Origin: Spirochaetota bacterium
GTDB taxonomy: Bacteria > Spirochaetota > UBA4802 > UBA5550
NCBI GenBank assembly: GCA_016929135.1
Contig: JAFGJK010000048.1
Location: forward strand, 1-33,565
Reading direction: 5' to 3'
Length of the DNA: 33,565 nucleotides
Made by a program: the position numbers and the translations under genes. Every line of letters starts with the position of its first letter. Positions within the stretch are counted from its first letter, which is position 1. A model generated the notes under the pieces. The model did no database searches and was not told where the DNA came from. It saw only the letters and a program-made list of their open reading frames with translations. Positions 1 to 8,368 of this stretch are shown in pieces.

Positions 1-15
1 AGGGGAGAGAAAAGG

Positions 16-495
16 GTGGGGGACAGCAGCGTGACCATAGTGCAGCAGATGACCGCGGTGGACGCGAACCTGGCGGGGAACGTGCACGGCGGCGTTATCA
101 TGAAACTGATTGATAACACCGCGGGGATCGTCGCGGTGCGGCATACGCAGAAGAACTGCGTCACCGCGTCGTTGGACCGCCTCGATTTTCACAGCCCTGT
201 CTTCGTCGGCGATCTGCTGAGGATCACGGCGGGCATCAACTTCGTCGGCCGCACCTCCATGGAGCTGGGCGTCCGGGTCGAGGCCGAGAATTTCGTCACC
301 GGTGTGGTGCGGCACACCGCATCTGCCTACCTCACCTTCGTGTGCCTCGACGGGGAGGGTGTCCCCTGCGAGATTCCGCCCGTACTCTTCGAGACAGAGG
401 AGGAGAAGCGGCGCAACTGCGAGGCGAAGCGGCGCAGGGAAAACCGCCTCAGGGAAAGACGGAGCGAGAAGGACGCCGACTGCACCGTGCTGTAG
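16..495 (+). CDS. acyl-CoA thioesterase, hotdog fold (YciA/ACOT-like)
   Basis: A 159-residue protein that would hydrolyse acyl-CoA thioesters in the cytoplasm. Visible hotdog hallmarks are the early segment N-x-H-G-G-x-I-M-K-L-I-D (about residues 22-33), which is the helix-capping motif of this family, and the later R-L-D-F-H-S-P-V strand. The start is a GTG at 16 preceded by AGGGGAG at the window edge. The last 35 residues are very rich in Arg, Lys and Glu, a charged tail beyond the compact domain. It converges on the acetyl-CoA hydrolase/GNAT gene with only 23 bp between stops. The family is clear; substrate chain length cannot be read from the sequence. Confidence 0.88.
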   Translation: MGDSSVTIVQQMTAVDANLAGNVHGGVIMKLIDNTAGIVAVRHTQKNCVTASLDRLDFHSPVFVGDLLRITAGINFVGRTSMELGVRVEAENFVTGVVRHTASAYLTFVCLDGEGVPCEIPPVLFETEEEKRRNCEAKRRRENRLRERRSEKDADCTVL

Positions 496-518
496 CGGGA
501 CACGATATCGCTCCGGGA

Positions 519-2408
519 TCAGTCGGTGAAGTCCATCGATAGGTGCACGATCCCCCCCTCGTCGTGCAGGGCAGTGTCGAATCCCATCTTTTCGAAGAGG
601 TGGCGCATCACCGCGTTCTCCCTGAAGACCATGGCGGAGAATCCCAGCAGGCCCTCGCGCTTCGCCACCGAGGTCAGATAGCGGAGCAGAGTCGTGCCGA
701 TGCCGCGGTTCTGGCAATCGTCACGGACGATGAAGGAGGCGGCGGCCCTGTGGGCGTTACGCTCAACGACATACTGGGCCATTCCGACGAGACGCTCGAT
801 TCCGCGATCCTCGTGCATCGCCAGCAGGGTCATTTCCTTCGTGTAGTCGATCACCACGTATTTCTGCAGGAGGCTGTGGGGCATGTATTGGGTGTTGGTG
901 AAAAAGCGCGTGTAGATGCTCCTGTCGGACAGGGAATAGAAGAACCCCCTGATCATCTCCTCGTCGCTGATCATGACGGGACGGATGAAGAGCTCCATCC
1001 CTCCCTCGGTGGTACGGTAAGCCTCCAGGTGCCCCGGGTACTCGCCCGCCTTCCCGGGTATGAACAGCTGGTCTCTGTAGATGTACCCGATCTCCTTGGC
1101 CCGCTCGATGAGGAACCCGCGGAAGTGGGGATGGGCCACTGCGATGAGCGCCATCGCCCGCTCCCGTATGTTCTTTCCATGAAGGTACGCAATGCCGTAC
1201 TCGGTGACCACATAGTGCACGTCGCCCCGCACCAGCGTCGCGCTGGCGCCTGGTTCGAGGCACGCAACGATGCGGGATACTGATCCGTCGTTCGAGGTGG
1301 AGCGCATAGCGATGATGCTCTTCCCGCCGGGGGAGAGTGCGGCCCCCCTCATGAAGTCCGCCTGGCCGCCGATGCCGCTGTACATTACGGTGCCCAGGGA
1401 TTCGGCGGTGGCTTGTCCGGTGAGGTCGATCTGCATCACCGAGTTTATCGCCACCATGCGGTGCTGGGAGGCGATGACAAATGGATCGTTCGTGTAATCG
1501 ATGGGCATGAAGCGCACCGAGGGATTCTCATGAAGGTACGCGTAGGTTTCGGCCGTCCCCATGCAGAAGGATGCCACGGCGGTCCCCGGGTCGACGCTCT
1601 TCCGGGAGTTGTTCACCACGCCGAGCTTCATGAGGTTCACCAGGCCGTCGGTGAGGAGCTCGCTGTGGATGCCCAGATCCCGCTTCTCATGGAGCCCCCG
1701 GAGGACGGCGTCGGGGATGCTGCCGTACCCCACCTGGATGGTGTCCCCGTCCCGCACGATCCGCGCGATGTGCCTTCCGATCTGGGAGGCGATCTCGTCG
1801 CTTACCTCGGCGCGGTACTCCAGCAGTGGCTCGTCATGGGGTACCAGGTAGTGGATTGATTCAGCGGGAATCCCGGTATCGCCCTGCGTTCTGGGCATGA
1901 GGGAATTCACCTGGGCGATCACCGTACCGGCGTGCTCCACCATGGCCTTGACGATGTCCACGCTGATCCCCAGGCTCATGACTCCCTCTGCGTCCGGCAG
2001 GGAGACCTGTACAAGGGCGACGTCCACGGCGATGATTCCACGGCGCAGCAGTGAGGGGATCTGCGAAAGGAAGGTGGGCGTGTAGTCACCCCTGCCGGAG
2101 TTGATGGTGTCCCTGGAGGAATCGCTGATGAAGAAGGAGTTGTGGCGGAAATTCTGTTCGAACCTCGAGTCGGCGTAGGGGGCGACGCCCAGGGTCCACA
2201 CGTGGATCACCTGTGCGCCGAAGATGCCGTGGCTGCCGGTCTCCACGAAGCGCACCAAGGCGTGCATGAGGTGTTGGGGCTCGCCGCAGGAGGAACCGAT
2301 GAATATGGAGCTCCCGCGGCGTATCCCGGCGAAGATCTCTTCCACGGGCCGGAACTTCTGCGGATACCGTTCTCTCAGGCGAAAAAGGTTGTCACGGCCT
2401 CCGGTCAT
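519..2408 (-). CDS. acetyl-CoA hydrolase/CoA-transferase fused to a C-terminal GNAT acetyltransferase domain
   Basis: About 629 residues. Residues 1 to about 470 match the acetyl-CoA hydrolase / 4-hydroxybutyrate CoA-transferase family: the G-Y-G-S-I-P-D-A-V motif lies at about 228-236 and the S-E-L-L-T-D-G segment with the likely catalytic Glu at about 250. The C-terminal 150 residues form a GNAT domain with the acetyl-CoA loop Q-N-R-G-I-G-T and the late segment E-N-A-V-M-R-H-L-F-E-K-M-G-F. The open frame extends 47 codons further upstream, but that part overlaps the methyltransferase gene and looks non-coding (Ala/Ser/Pro/Arg-rich), so the ATG at 2408 is preferred. It is the last gene of the mttB operon. 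Members of this fusion family act in acyl-CoA/acetate exchange; whether GNAT is regulatory or catalytic is not known from the sequence. Confidence 0.87.
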   Translation of the reverse strand: MTGGRDNLFRLRERYPQKFRPVEEIFAGIRRGSSIFIGSSCGEPQHLMHALVRFVETGSHGIFGAQVIHVWTLGVAPYADSRFEQNFRHNSFFISDSSRDTINSGRGDYTPTFLSQIPSLLRRGIIAVDVALVQVSLPDAEGVMSLGISVDIVKAMVEHAGTVIAQVNSLMPRTQGDTGIPAESIHYLVPHDEPLLEYRAEVSDEIASQIGRHIARIVRDGDTIQVGYGSIPDAVLRGLHEKRDLGIHSELLTDGLVNLMKLGVVNNSRKSVDPGTAVASFCMGTAETYAYLHENPSVRFMPIDYTNDPFVIASQHRMVAINSVMQIDLTGQATAESLGTVMYSGIGGQADFMRGAALSPGGKSIIAMRSTSNDGSVSRIVACLEPGASATLVRGDVHYVVTEYGIAYLHGKNIRERAMALIAVAHPHFRGFLIERAKEIGYIYRDQLFIPGKAGEYPGHLEAYRTTEGGMELFIRPVMISDEEMIRGFFYSLSDRSIYTRFFTNTQYMPHSLLQKYVVIDYTKEMTLLAMHEDRGIERLVGMAQYVVERNAHRAAASFIVRDDCQNRGIGTTLLRYLTSVAKREGLLGFSAMVFRENAVMRHLFEKMGFDTALHDEGGIVHLSMDFTD

Positions 2409-2448
2409 CACGGGCAGCCTCTGGGGTTCGCGCTCCGGATCGGCGGGC

Positions 2449-3321
2449 CTACCTGCCCAGGGCCCTGATGATCTCCCTGATGTACTCTTCGCTGGTGCCG
2501 CAGCAGCCGCCGATGAAGAGGGCCCCGGCCTCCACGAGGGGCGGCACATGGCGCGCGAATTCCTGCGGCGAGGTCCGGTAGACCACCTCGCCCCCCTCCA
2601 TCTCGGGGAGTCCCGCGTTCGGCTTCATCCAGAGGGGAAGATCGGTGGCTGCCTTCATGCGGCCGCAGATGACGATGAAGCCCTCGATCCCCTGGCCGCA
2701 GTTCGCGCCGACGGCGTCGGCGCCGGCCTGGGCGAGCTCCTGCACCGCCTGCTCCGGCGTGTTCCCCATCATGGTCCTGGTCTTGTCCTTGCCGGAATCG
2801 AAGACCATGCTCCCCACCACCGGAAGGCCGGTACGCTTCGCCGCCGCCACCGCGATCCTCGCCTCCACCACGTCCATCATGGTCTCGACGATGATTCCGT
2901 CGGCGCCGGCGGCCCGCTGGGCCTCCGCCTGCTCCTCGAAGGCCTCGCGGAGCTGCTCCTCGGTGACGTCGCCGCTCACCAGCATCTTCCCGCTGGGGCC
3001 GATGGAGGAGAAAACCAGTGACTTCGTACCCGCCGCCTCCTTGGATATGGCGACCCCCGCCCTGTTTATCTCGGAGGCCCGGGCCTCCAGACCAAACTTC
3101 GAGAGGACGAAGCGGTTGGCGCTGAAGGTATTGGTGAGGATTATACCGCTCCCGGCGTTGACGTAGCACTGCGCCACCTCCTTCACCATCGCGGGATTGG
3201 AGAGGTTCAGCGAGTCGGGGCATTCGCCGCGCTTCAGGCCTCGACGCTGCAGCTGTGTTCCCCAGGATCCGTCGGTGACCACGGGGCCTTTTTTCGTCAT
3301 GGTTGTGATCAGGTCGTTCAT
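2449..3321 (-). CDS. homocysteine S-methyltransferase domain protein (MetH N-terminal-like)
   Basis: A 290-residue TIM-barrel methyltransferase. The zinc/thiolate cysteines expected for activating homocysteine are present: G-A-N-C-G (Cys198) and G-G-C-C-G-T (Cys273 and Cys274). The N-terminal V-T-D-G-S-W-G-T-Q-L and the N-T-F-S-A-N segments also fit. The length matches only the Hcy-binding module of methionine synthase; the folate, B12 and reactivation modules are absent, while a stand-alone B12 protein and an MttB lie upstream in the same operon. The ATG at 3321 is chosen because GAGG lies 8 nt upstream; the GTG at 3330 overlaps that ribosome site. Likely role: methyl acceptor step making methionine from a methyl-corrinoid protein. 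Family certain; partner protein inferred from context. Confidence 0.88.
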   Translation of the reverse strand: MNDLITTMTKKGPVVTDGSWGTQLQRRGLKRGECPDSLNLSNPAMVKEVAQCYVNAGSGIILTNTFSANRFVLSKFGLEARASEINRAGVAISKEAAGTKSLVFSSIGPSGKMLVSGDVTEEQLREAFEEQAEAQRAAGADGIIVETMMDVVEARIAVAAAKRTGLPVVGSMVFDSGKDKTRTMMGNTPEQAVQELAQAGADAVGANCGQGIEGFIVICGRMKAATDLPLWMKPNAGLPEMEGGEVVYRTSPQEFARHVPPLVEAGALFIGGCCGTSEEYIREIIRALGR

Positions 3322-3357
3322 CGATTGCACCTCGCAGGTAGTGTTCGGAAACGGGCC

Positions 3358-4698
3358 CTAGAGGCCCATGATCCTCCTGGTCTCCTCCTTGCTGTCGCCG
3401 ATACGGTAGGGGATGAAGGCGGCGAGCCCGGCGGCGCAGGAAAGGGCGCAGACAAGCCATATCACCCGGACCCCCTGCGGATTCTCGACGCTGTAGCCGA
3501 AGGTGGAGAAGACGCCGGAGAGAATCAGCGCGCAGAGGGCCCAGCCGGTCTTGCGCACGATGCCGTAGACGCCATAGTGGACCGCCTCGCGTCGCCTCCC
3601 GGACTTCAGTTCATCGTAGTCTGTGAGGTCGGCGATGACCCCCAGCGTGGCGGTGAACATGCCGCCGATGGGAATGGCAGCGACCGGGAAGATGATCATC
3701 GCCTGCGCCATGGGAGGGATGATGTCGGTCATGCCGATGAAATAGCTCAGCACGAAGCCGGTCGCCATGAGCGCGATGATAACCCTGAAGAGGGAGCGCT
3801 TGGGGAATCTCTTCAGCAGGGCGTACCAGAGGGGTGCCGAGGCCGCCATGAGTATGATCACCTCCGCCATGAGGAGCGATGCCTCGGATTCCGGCCGCCT
3901 GAGTATGAGCGTGGTGAAGTAGGGGACGTTCATGAGCATGAGCTGGTAGGTGAGCTGCACCAGCATGATCATTCCCGCGAAGGAGAGGAACTGGCGGTCG
4001 GTAAAGACCTCCTTCATGACCCTGAAAAACCCTGGCCACTGGTCGTCGGCGGCCCCCTGATGGCGCTCGTGGATCCCGAAAAGGGTGAATTCCCCAAGGA
4101 CGAAGGCCGGAATCCCCAGGAGGAGGCCCATCATGAAGGGACCCCTGGAGGAGAAGATGGGCCCCGAGAGCCCGCCCCCCAGGAGCGCTCCCATCACTCC
4201 GATGGCCACGCCGATGGAGGCCACCTTGATCCGGTCCTCGTTTCTGGGGCTCATCTCCGGCAGCACGGCGAACCAGGGGATCAGCATCCCCGTGTAGGCC
4301 CAGTAGTAGACGAAGAGGACCGAGGCAAGGAAGACGATGTTGACAAGGCTCTCGGCCGGCACCGGCGGCACCCAGATAAAGACGAAGGCGAGGAGCAGTA
4401 TGGGGCTGGCGACGAAGATGAAGGGCTTTCGCCGCCCCCATCGCGATTTCGTATGGTCGCTCCAGTAGCCCACCAGCGGATCGTTGACGGCATCCAGGAT
4501 ACGGCCGCCCGCGAGGACGATCCCCAGCGCCGCCAGGGGGATGTAGCCGGTACGGCCGCTCTGGGGTGGCGGCGAGTAGAAGTAGGGGACCCATGCGTAG
4601 AGGATCGTGTCGTATACGTTGAAGGTGAAACCGGCCAGGTTGTACAGGATGATCTCCCTCAGGGTGAGGGGTTTTTCCGTTGCGGTGTTGGTCGCCAT
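3358..4698 (-). CDS. MFS transporter, GPH (glycoside-pentoside-hexuronide):cation symporter type
   Basis: A polytopic inner-membrane protein of about 446 residues with roughly 12 hydrophobic segments. The conserved loop D-P-L-V-G-Y-W-S-D-H-T followed by S-R-W-G-R-R-K-P-F is the signature of the GPH/MFS_2 group. It lies between the corrinoid-protein gene and the homocysteine methyltransferase gene, so it probably imports the methylated substrate of the pathway rather than a sugar; this is inference from position. Two ATGs are adjacent (4701 and 4698); GGGAGG is only 3 nt from the first and 6 nt from the second, so the second is preferred. Methylamine clusters more often carry BCCT or ABC betaine importers, so an MFS_2 protein here is unusual. 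Confidence 0.88.
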   Translation of the reverse strand: MATNTATEKPLTLREIILYNLAGFTFNVYDTILYAWVPYFYSPPPQSGRTGYIPLAALGIVLAGGRILDAVNDPLVGYWSDHTKSRWGRRKPFIFVASPILLLAFVFIWVPPVPAESLVNIVFLASVLFVYYWAYTGMLIPWFAVLPEMSPRNEDRIKVASIGVAIGVMGALLGGGLSGPIFSSRGPFMMGLLLGIPAFVLGEFTLFGIHERHQGAADDQWPGFFRVMKEVFTDRQFLSFAGMIMLVQLTYQLMLMNVPYFTTLILRRPESEASLLMAEVIILMAASAPLWYALLKRFPKRSLFRVIIALMATGFVLSYFIGMTDIIPPMAQAMIIFPVAAIPIGGMFTATLGVIADLTDYDELKSGRRREAVHYGVYGIVRKTGWALCALILSGVFSTFGYSVENPQGVRVIWLVCALSCAAGLAAFIPYRIGDSKEETRRIMGL

Positions 4699-4725
4699 CA
4701 TGGTCCTCCCGTCGCTGGTGTGGTG

Positions 4726-5364
4726 TCAAGCCAGGAGGCGCTTGACCAGATCGACGCCTGCCTGCGCGTCCTCGCCGTACCCGTCTGCGCCGATCTCCTC
4801 GGCGTAGCGCTGGCTCACTGGCGCCCCGCCGATGACGAACTTGAACCTCTCACGTACGCCCCTGGCGCTGAAGAGATCCATCACCTCCTTCATCGCCGGC
4901 ATGCTGGTGGTGAGGAGGGCCGACAGGCCGATGATGTCCGGATTCTCTTCCTGCGCCCGGGCAAGGAAGGTGTCCGCCGGTATGTCCACGCCCAGGTCGA
5001 TGACCCTGAAGCCGTTCCCCTGCAGCAGGGCCAGCAGTATGTTCTTGCCGATCTCGTGGATGTCCCCCTGGACCGTCCCGAGCATCACCACGCCGCGCGC
5101 CTTGTAGTTGCCTTTCTTGAGCTCGGAATCGAGGAGGCGATAGGAATTGTTGTACGCCTTCACCGACATCAGTACGTCGGGGAGGAAATAATCGCCGTCA
5201 CGGAAGAGGACACCCACTCGCTCCAGCGCCGTGAGAAGGCCTCCGTTCAGCACCGCCAGCGCCGTCACGCCGGAATCGAGGGCCTGACGTGTCAGGGCCT
5301 CGGTGTCGTCGAAGCGCATCTCCACGACAGCGTTCTCAATAGATTTCAGCACGTCGCTTCCCAT
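4726..5364 (-). CDS. corrinoid (B12-binding) methyltransferase protein, MtbC/MttC type
   Basis: A 212-residue cytoplasmic methyl carrier. The N-terminal helical cap (about 1-90) is followed by a Rossmann-like B12-binding domain with the lower axial ligand motif D-I-H-E-I-G-K-N, His103. The supporting G-L-S-A-L-L-T and G-G-A-P-V-S loops that line the cobalamin tail are also present. AAGGAG lies upstream of the ATG. It is the second gene of the operon, 48 bp after the MttB gene, the classic arrangement in which MttB methylates its cognate corrinoid protein. Here the likely onward acceptor is homocysteine, through the methyltransferase encoded two genes downstream. Family assignment is firm; substrate is unknown. 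Confidence 0.93.
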   Translation of the reverse strand: MGSDVLKSIENAVVEMRFDDTEALTRQALDSGVTALAVLNGGLLTALERVGVLFRDGDYFLPDVLMSVKAYNNSYRLLDSELKKGNYKARGVVMLGTVQGDIHEIGKNILLALLQGNGFRVIDLGVDIPADTFLARAQEENPDIIGLSALLTTSMPAMKEVMDLFSARGVRERFKFVIGGAPVSQRYAEEIGADGYGEDAQAGVDLVKRLLA

Positions 5365-5412
5365 ATCCTTCTCCTTGTCGTTTGTGATAAAGACGCCTCT
5401 TCACGCCCGGGG

Positions 5413-6873
5413 CTAGGATTCCCACTCGGCGCTGTAGTAGTCGCTGACGCTCCTGGACCGTACCGATTCCACGAAGCGGTCGATCTCCCTGACCGTGGCC
5501 TCGTCCAGCTGGCGCTCCCTGTGGTCAGCGAGGATCTTCTTCGCCCTCTCCCTGGCGTGAGCCGCCATATCCCTGCTCCCGGCCTTTTCCCATACATCGC
5601 GCTTGTCACGGTCGGCGAGTCTCGGAATGAAGTGCTCGCCACGGAAGTGCCGCTGGGTGTGCTCCTCCATGAGGTAGTTGCCGTCGGGCCCCACCGCACC
5701 TATCACCGTCGCGGCCATGGTCGTGTCGTTCACCTCGATCCCGCGGATGGCCCTCTCCACCATGCCGGCGATCTCGTCGTCGATCATGAGGAGCTCGTGG
5801 GCCCCCGCCGTGGTGGACTCTATGGTCCCTGCGCAGGTGATGTAGTTCGCGCCGCCCATGGCGGCCAGCATGATGGAGTGCATCCGTTCCAGACCGCACT
5901 GGACGTCCAGAGTCTTCGATTCGGTGCCACCCGCCACGGTCCTGCAGGGGATGTCGTAATGGGCCGCCATCTGCGCCGATGCGGCGCTGATCATTCCTGT
6001 CTCGATCGCCCCCAGCGCCACGGTGCCGCGCCGCATCTCGGCCACGGTGGAGACCGATCCGTACATCACCGGCGCCCCGGGGCGCACCACCTGGGCCATG
6101 ATGATGTGCGAGAGCACCTCTGCGTTGTGCTGCACCAGCAGCCCCGCCAGGGTCACCGGGGCGGTCGTTCCGGCCATGGCCTCGGGTGACATGATGGCCG
6201 GCTGGCCGTTTTCAGCCAGGATCATGAGACCCTCCAGCTGTATGTGGGCGGTGGAGAGGGGGCTCTGTATGCTGATGATGGCCACGTAGGGATGACGCTC
6301 CCTGATCGTCTCAATGCCGAAGGCGATCTTGACCATCTCCATCATGTCCGTCGTGGCGAGAACGCCGTAGGCCCCCATGCCGAAGGACTTTCTGCAGTTC
6401 ATGAGCCAGGTCCTGATGGCCTCCACGTGGATTGTGTGCATGGGCACGTCGTGGGGCCATATGTCCATCTGGTTCGAGTTGATGTGCTGGCAGTTGTCGA
6501 TGAGGATGATGTGGTCACGCACGTCATTCAGTGTCGTCTGCCGATAGGCGCCCGATTCGAGGTCGAAGAGGTTGATGGCGGTGCCGAGGCCGGAGAAGAT
6601 GCGCGTATCGGGACTGACGGTTCTCTGCACCGACGGGTCGGCGCCACCCAGGGTAAATTCCCTCGGCGCCATTCTGATGTATCTTTCGGCCATCTCCGGC
6701 GGAAACCTCACGATCTTGGTGTTCTCGTCAACATGACAGCCCGCGTCGGTCAGCAGGTCGCGCATTTTCTTCACCACGACCTTTATTCCCACGCCCGAGA
6801 GAACCTCCAGCGTTCGCCCGTGTATCATGCCGATCTCGTCGGCGCTGAGGACCTGATAGCTGCTGCTTTTCAT
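5413..6873 (-). CDS. MttB-family (trimethylamine methyltransferase superfamily) methyltransferase without pyrrolysine
   Basis: A full-length 486-residue MttB-superfamily protein, a TIM barrel that demethylates an amine and passes the methyl group to a corrinoid protein. The frame runs to one terminal stop with no internal TAG, so it is of the non-pyrrolysine class. Characterised members of that class (MtgB, MtpB, MtcB and relatives) act on quaternary amines such as glycine betaine, proline betaine or carnitine, not on trimethylamine. The start ATG at 6873 has GGAG 6 nt upstream. It is the first gene of a five-gene operon. The substrate cannot be read from the sequence, and superfamily members differ greatly. 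Confidence 0.92.
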   Translation of the reverse strand: MKSSSYQVLSADEIGMIHGRTLEVLSGVGIKVVVKKMRDLLTDAGCHVDENTKIVRFPPEMAERYIRMAPREFTLGGADPSVQRTVSPDTRIFSGLGTAINLFDLESGAYRQTTLNDVRDHIILIDNCQHINSNQMDIWPHDVPMHTIHVEAIRTWLMNCRKSFGMGAYGVLATTDMMEMVKIAFGIETIRERHPYVAIISIQSPLSTAHIQLEGLMILAENGQPAIMSPEAMAGTTAPVTLAGLLVQHNAEVLSHIIMAQVVRPGAPVMYGSVSTVAEMRRGTVALGAIETGMISAASAQMAAHYDIPCRTVAGGTESKTLDVQCGLERMHSIMLAAMGGANYITCAGTIESTTAGAHELLMIDDEIAGMVERAIRGIEVNDTTMAATVIGAVGPDGNYLMEEHTQRHFRGEHFIPRLADRDKRDVWEKAGSRDMAAHARERAKKILADHRERQLDEATVREIDRFVESVRSRSVSDYYSAEWES

Positions 6874-7144
6874 ATTCGCTCCAATTTCCTGCTCTGGTAT
6901 TGTAGTGTATCATCTATCGCACGAATGCGCAAGTACATATTCACCTCCCCGGGACCGGGGGCGACGGCATCCGGCTGTATCGTCATTGATTGATGGTGCT
7001 GTAACGGGATTGAAAATTCGTCTCTCCAGATAAAAGTTGTATACAAATGAATGAATATTCAGTATGGTGTATGCGTCAATAAAGTTTTCACCGGAAGGGG
7101 AAAAAAACCCGTATCAGCTTCATGATTCAGTGCAGGAGGGGATC
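6874..7144. promoter_or_regulatory. divergent intergenic region between the mttB operon and the PLP-enzyme gene
   Basis: This 271-bp region must hold promoters for both directions. Two dyads are visible: CCCCGG-GA-CCGGGG at 6947-6960 and the 10-bp palindrome TTGTATACAA at 7037-7046. Either could bind a dimeric regulator. No B12-box-like element or SAM-type leader is recognisable by eye, and no clean -35/-10 pair could be assigned. The assignment as regulatory rests on the divergent layout and these palindromes. Confidence 0.35.
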
Positions 7145-8362
7145 ATGCGACACACAGACGCATCCTGGAAGCTCAACACGCTATGCGTACATGCCGGCGA
7201 GGGGATCGATGAAGAGACCAAGGCGCTCAGGCGGCCGATCCACATGGCCAACTCATATGAGATGCCGGCCGACGTGGGTGAACTGATCAAGACCATATCG
7301 TGGGATCACCTGGACAGGTGGCACTACACCCGTGAGCACAGCCCCACGCCGAGATACCTGGAGGAGCGGCTGGCGATGCTCGAGGGGGGCGAGGACTGCG
7401 TGGTCACCGCCAGCGGCGTGGGGGCCGTGGCGGCGACCCTCTACACCCTCCTGGGGGCGGGAGTCCATATCGTGGCCTCCGAGGTCTGCTATACCGCTAC
7501 GCAGAAACTTCTGGGGCTTCACATGCCGCGGTACGGGGTCGATGTGAGCCTCGTGGATACCACGGACCCTGAGGAGGTGAGGCGGGCGGTACGAAAGGAA
7601 ACCAGGGCGGTCTATATCGAGACGCCCGGAAACCCTATCGTCTCCATCAGCGATATAGCGGCAATCGCGGAGATCGCCCATTCGGTGGGCGCACTGCTCA
7701 TAGTGGACAGTACCTGGTCCGGACTGGTGACCCAGAGTCCCCTGGCCCTGGGGGCCGACGTGGTGATCCACAGCGCCACCAAGTTCATCAACGGCCACGG
7801 CGATTCCCTGGCGGGGGCGGTCATCGGTCCCAGGAAGCTCATGAATGAGATACGGGAGTGCGGCGTGGTTCACCTGGGCGCCTGCATCAGCCCGTTCAAC
7901 GCCTGGCTGGTGCTGCGCGGGTCCATCACCCTCCCCCTGAGGATGCAGCGGCACTGCGAGAACGCCATGAGGGTGGCGGAGTTTCTGCAGTCGCACCCCA
8001 AGGTGAAATCTGTCCGCTATCCCGGTCTCCCCACCCACCCGGGGCACCAGGTGGCAAAACGCCAGATGAAGGGCTACTCGGGCATGCTCACCTTCAACCT
8101 GCACGTTGGGGTACCGGAGCACTTCGAGCTGTTGAAGCGCCTGCGGCTCGTTACCCACGCCGTATCCCTGGGGCACGACCAGAGCCTCATCATGTACCTG
8201 CCCACCGGTTTTTACTTCCACGACATGGTGGTCTTCTCGGAGGAGCAGAAGAGGAGGTACACCGAGATCATGGGCGAGGGGATATTCCGACTCAGCGTGG
8301 GCCTGGAGGACGCCGACGATATCATCGACGACCTCCGGCGGGCGCTGGACGCGGTCCCCTGA
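7145..8362 (+). CDS. Cys/Met metabolism PLP-dependent enzyme (methionine gamma-lyase / cystathionine gamma-synthase-like)
   Basis: A 405-residue fold-type I PLP enzyme of the trans-sulfuration family. Lys213 in H-S-A-T-K-F-I-N-G-H is the Schiff-base lysine and Asp188 in V-D-S-T-W pairs with the pyridine nitrogen. Y-T-R-E-H-S-P-T at about 61-68 is the phosphate-binding segment supplied to the neighbouring subunit. The start is set at ATG 7145 because AGGAGGGG precedes it; the open frame continues 27 codons upstream without family resemblance. It is divergent from the methyltransferase operon that should produce methionine, so methionine or homocysteine turnover is plausible. The exact reaction (lyase, synthase or sulfhydrylase) cannot be separated by motif alone. 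Confidence 0.85.
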   Translation: MRHTDASWKLNTLCVHAGEGIDEETKALRRPIHMANSYEMPADVGELIKTISWDHLDRWHYTREHSPTPRYLEERLAMLEGGEDCVVTASGVGAVAATLYTLLGAGVHIVASEVCYTATQKLLGLHMPRYGVDVSLVDTTDPEEVRRAVRKETRAVYIETPGNPIVSISDIAAIAEIAHSVGALLIVDSTWSGLVTQSPLALGADVVIHSATKFINGHGDSLAGAVIGPRKLMNEIRECGVVHLGACISPFNAWLVLRGSITLPLRMQRHCENAMRVAEFLQSHPKVKSVRYPGLPTHPGHQVAKRQMKGYSGMLTFNLHVGVPEHFELLKRLRLVTHAVSLGHDQSLIMYLPTGFYFHDMVVFSEEQKRRYTEIMGEGIFRLSVGLEDADDIIDDLRRALDAVP

Positions 8363-8368
8363 CCGGCG

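Noticed and set aside
3325..6189. A 954-codon open frame on the plus strand
   Set aside because: It is antisense to the MFS, corrinoid-protein and MttB genes, is dominated by His, Gly, Asp and Arg, and shows no family resemblance; long antisense frames are expected in GC-rich coding DNA.
5413..6873. Possible pyrrolysine (in-frame TAG) MttB
   Set aside because: The frame is open from start to its normal stop at 486 residues with no internal amber codon, so no pyrrolysine is needed.
6874..7144. Cobalamin or SAM riboswitch upstream of the methyltransferase operon or the PLP enzyme
   Set aside because: Neither a B12 box nor the conserved SAM-aptamer stems could be seen in either direction; only short palindromes are present.
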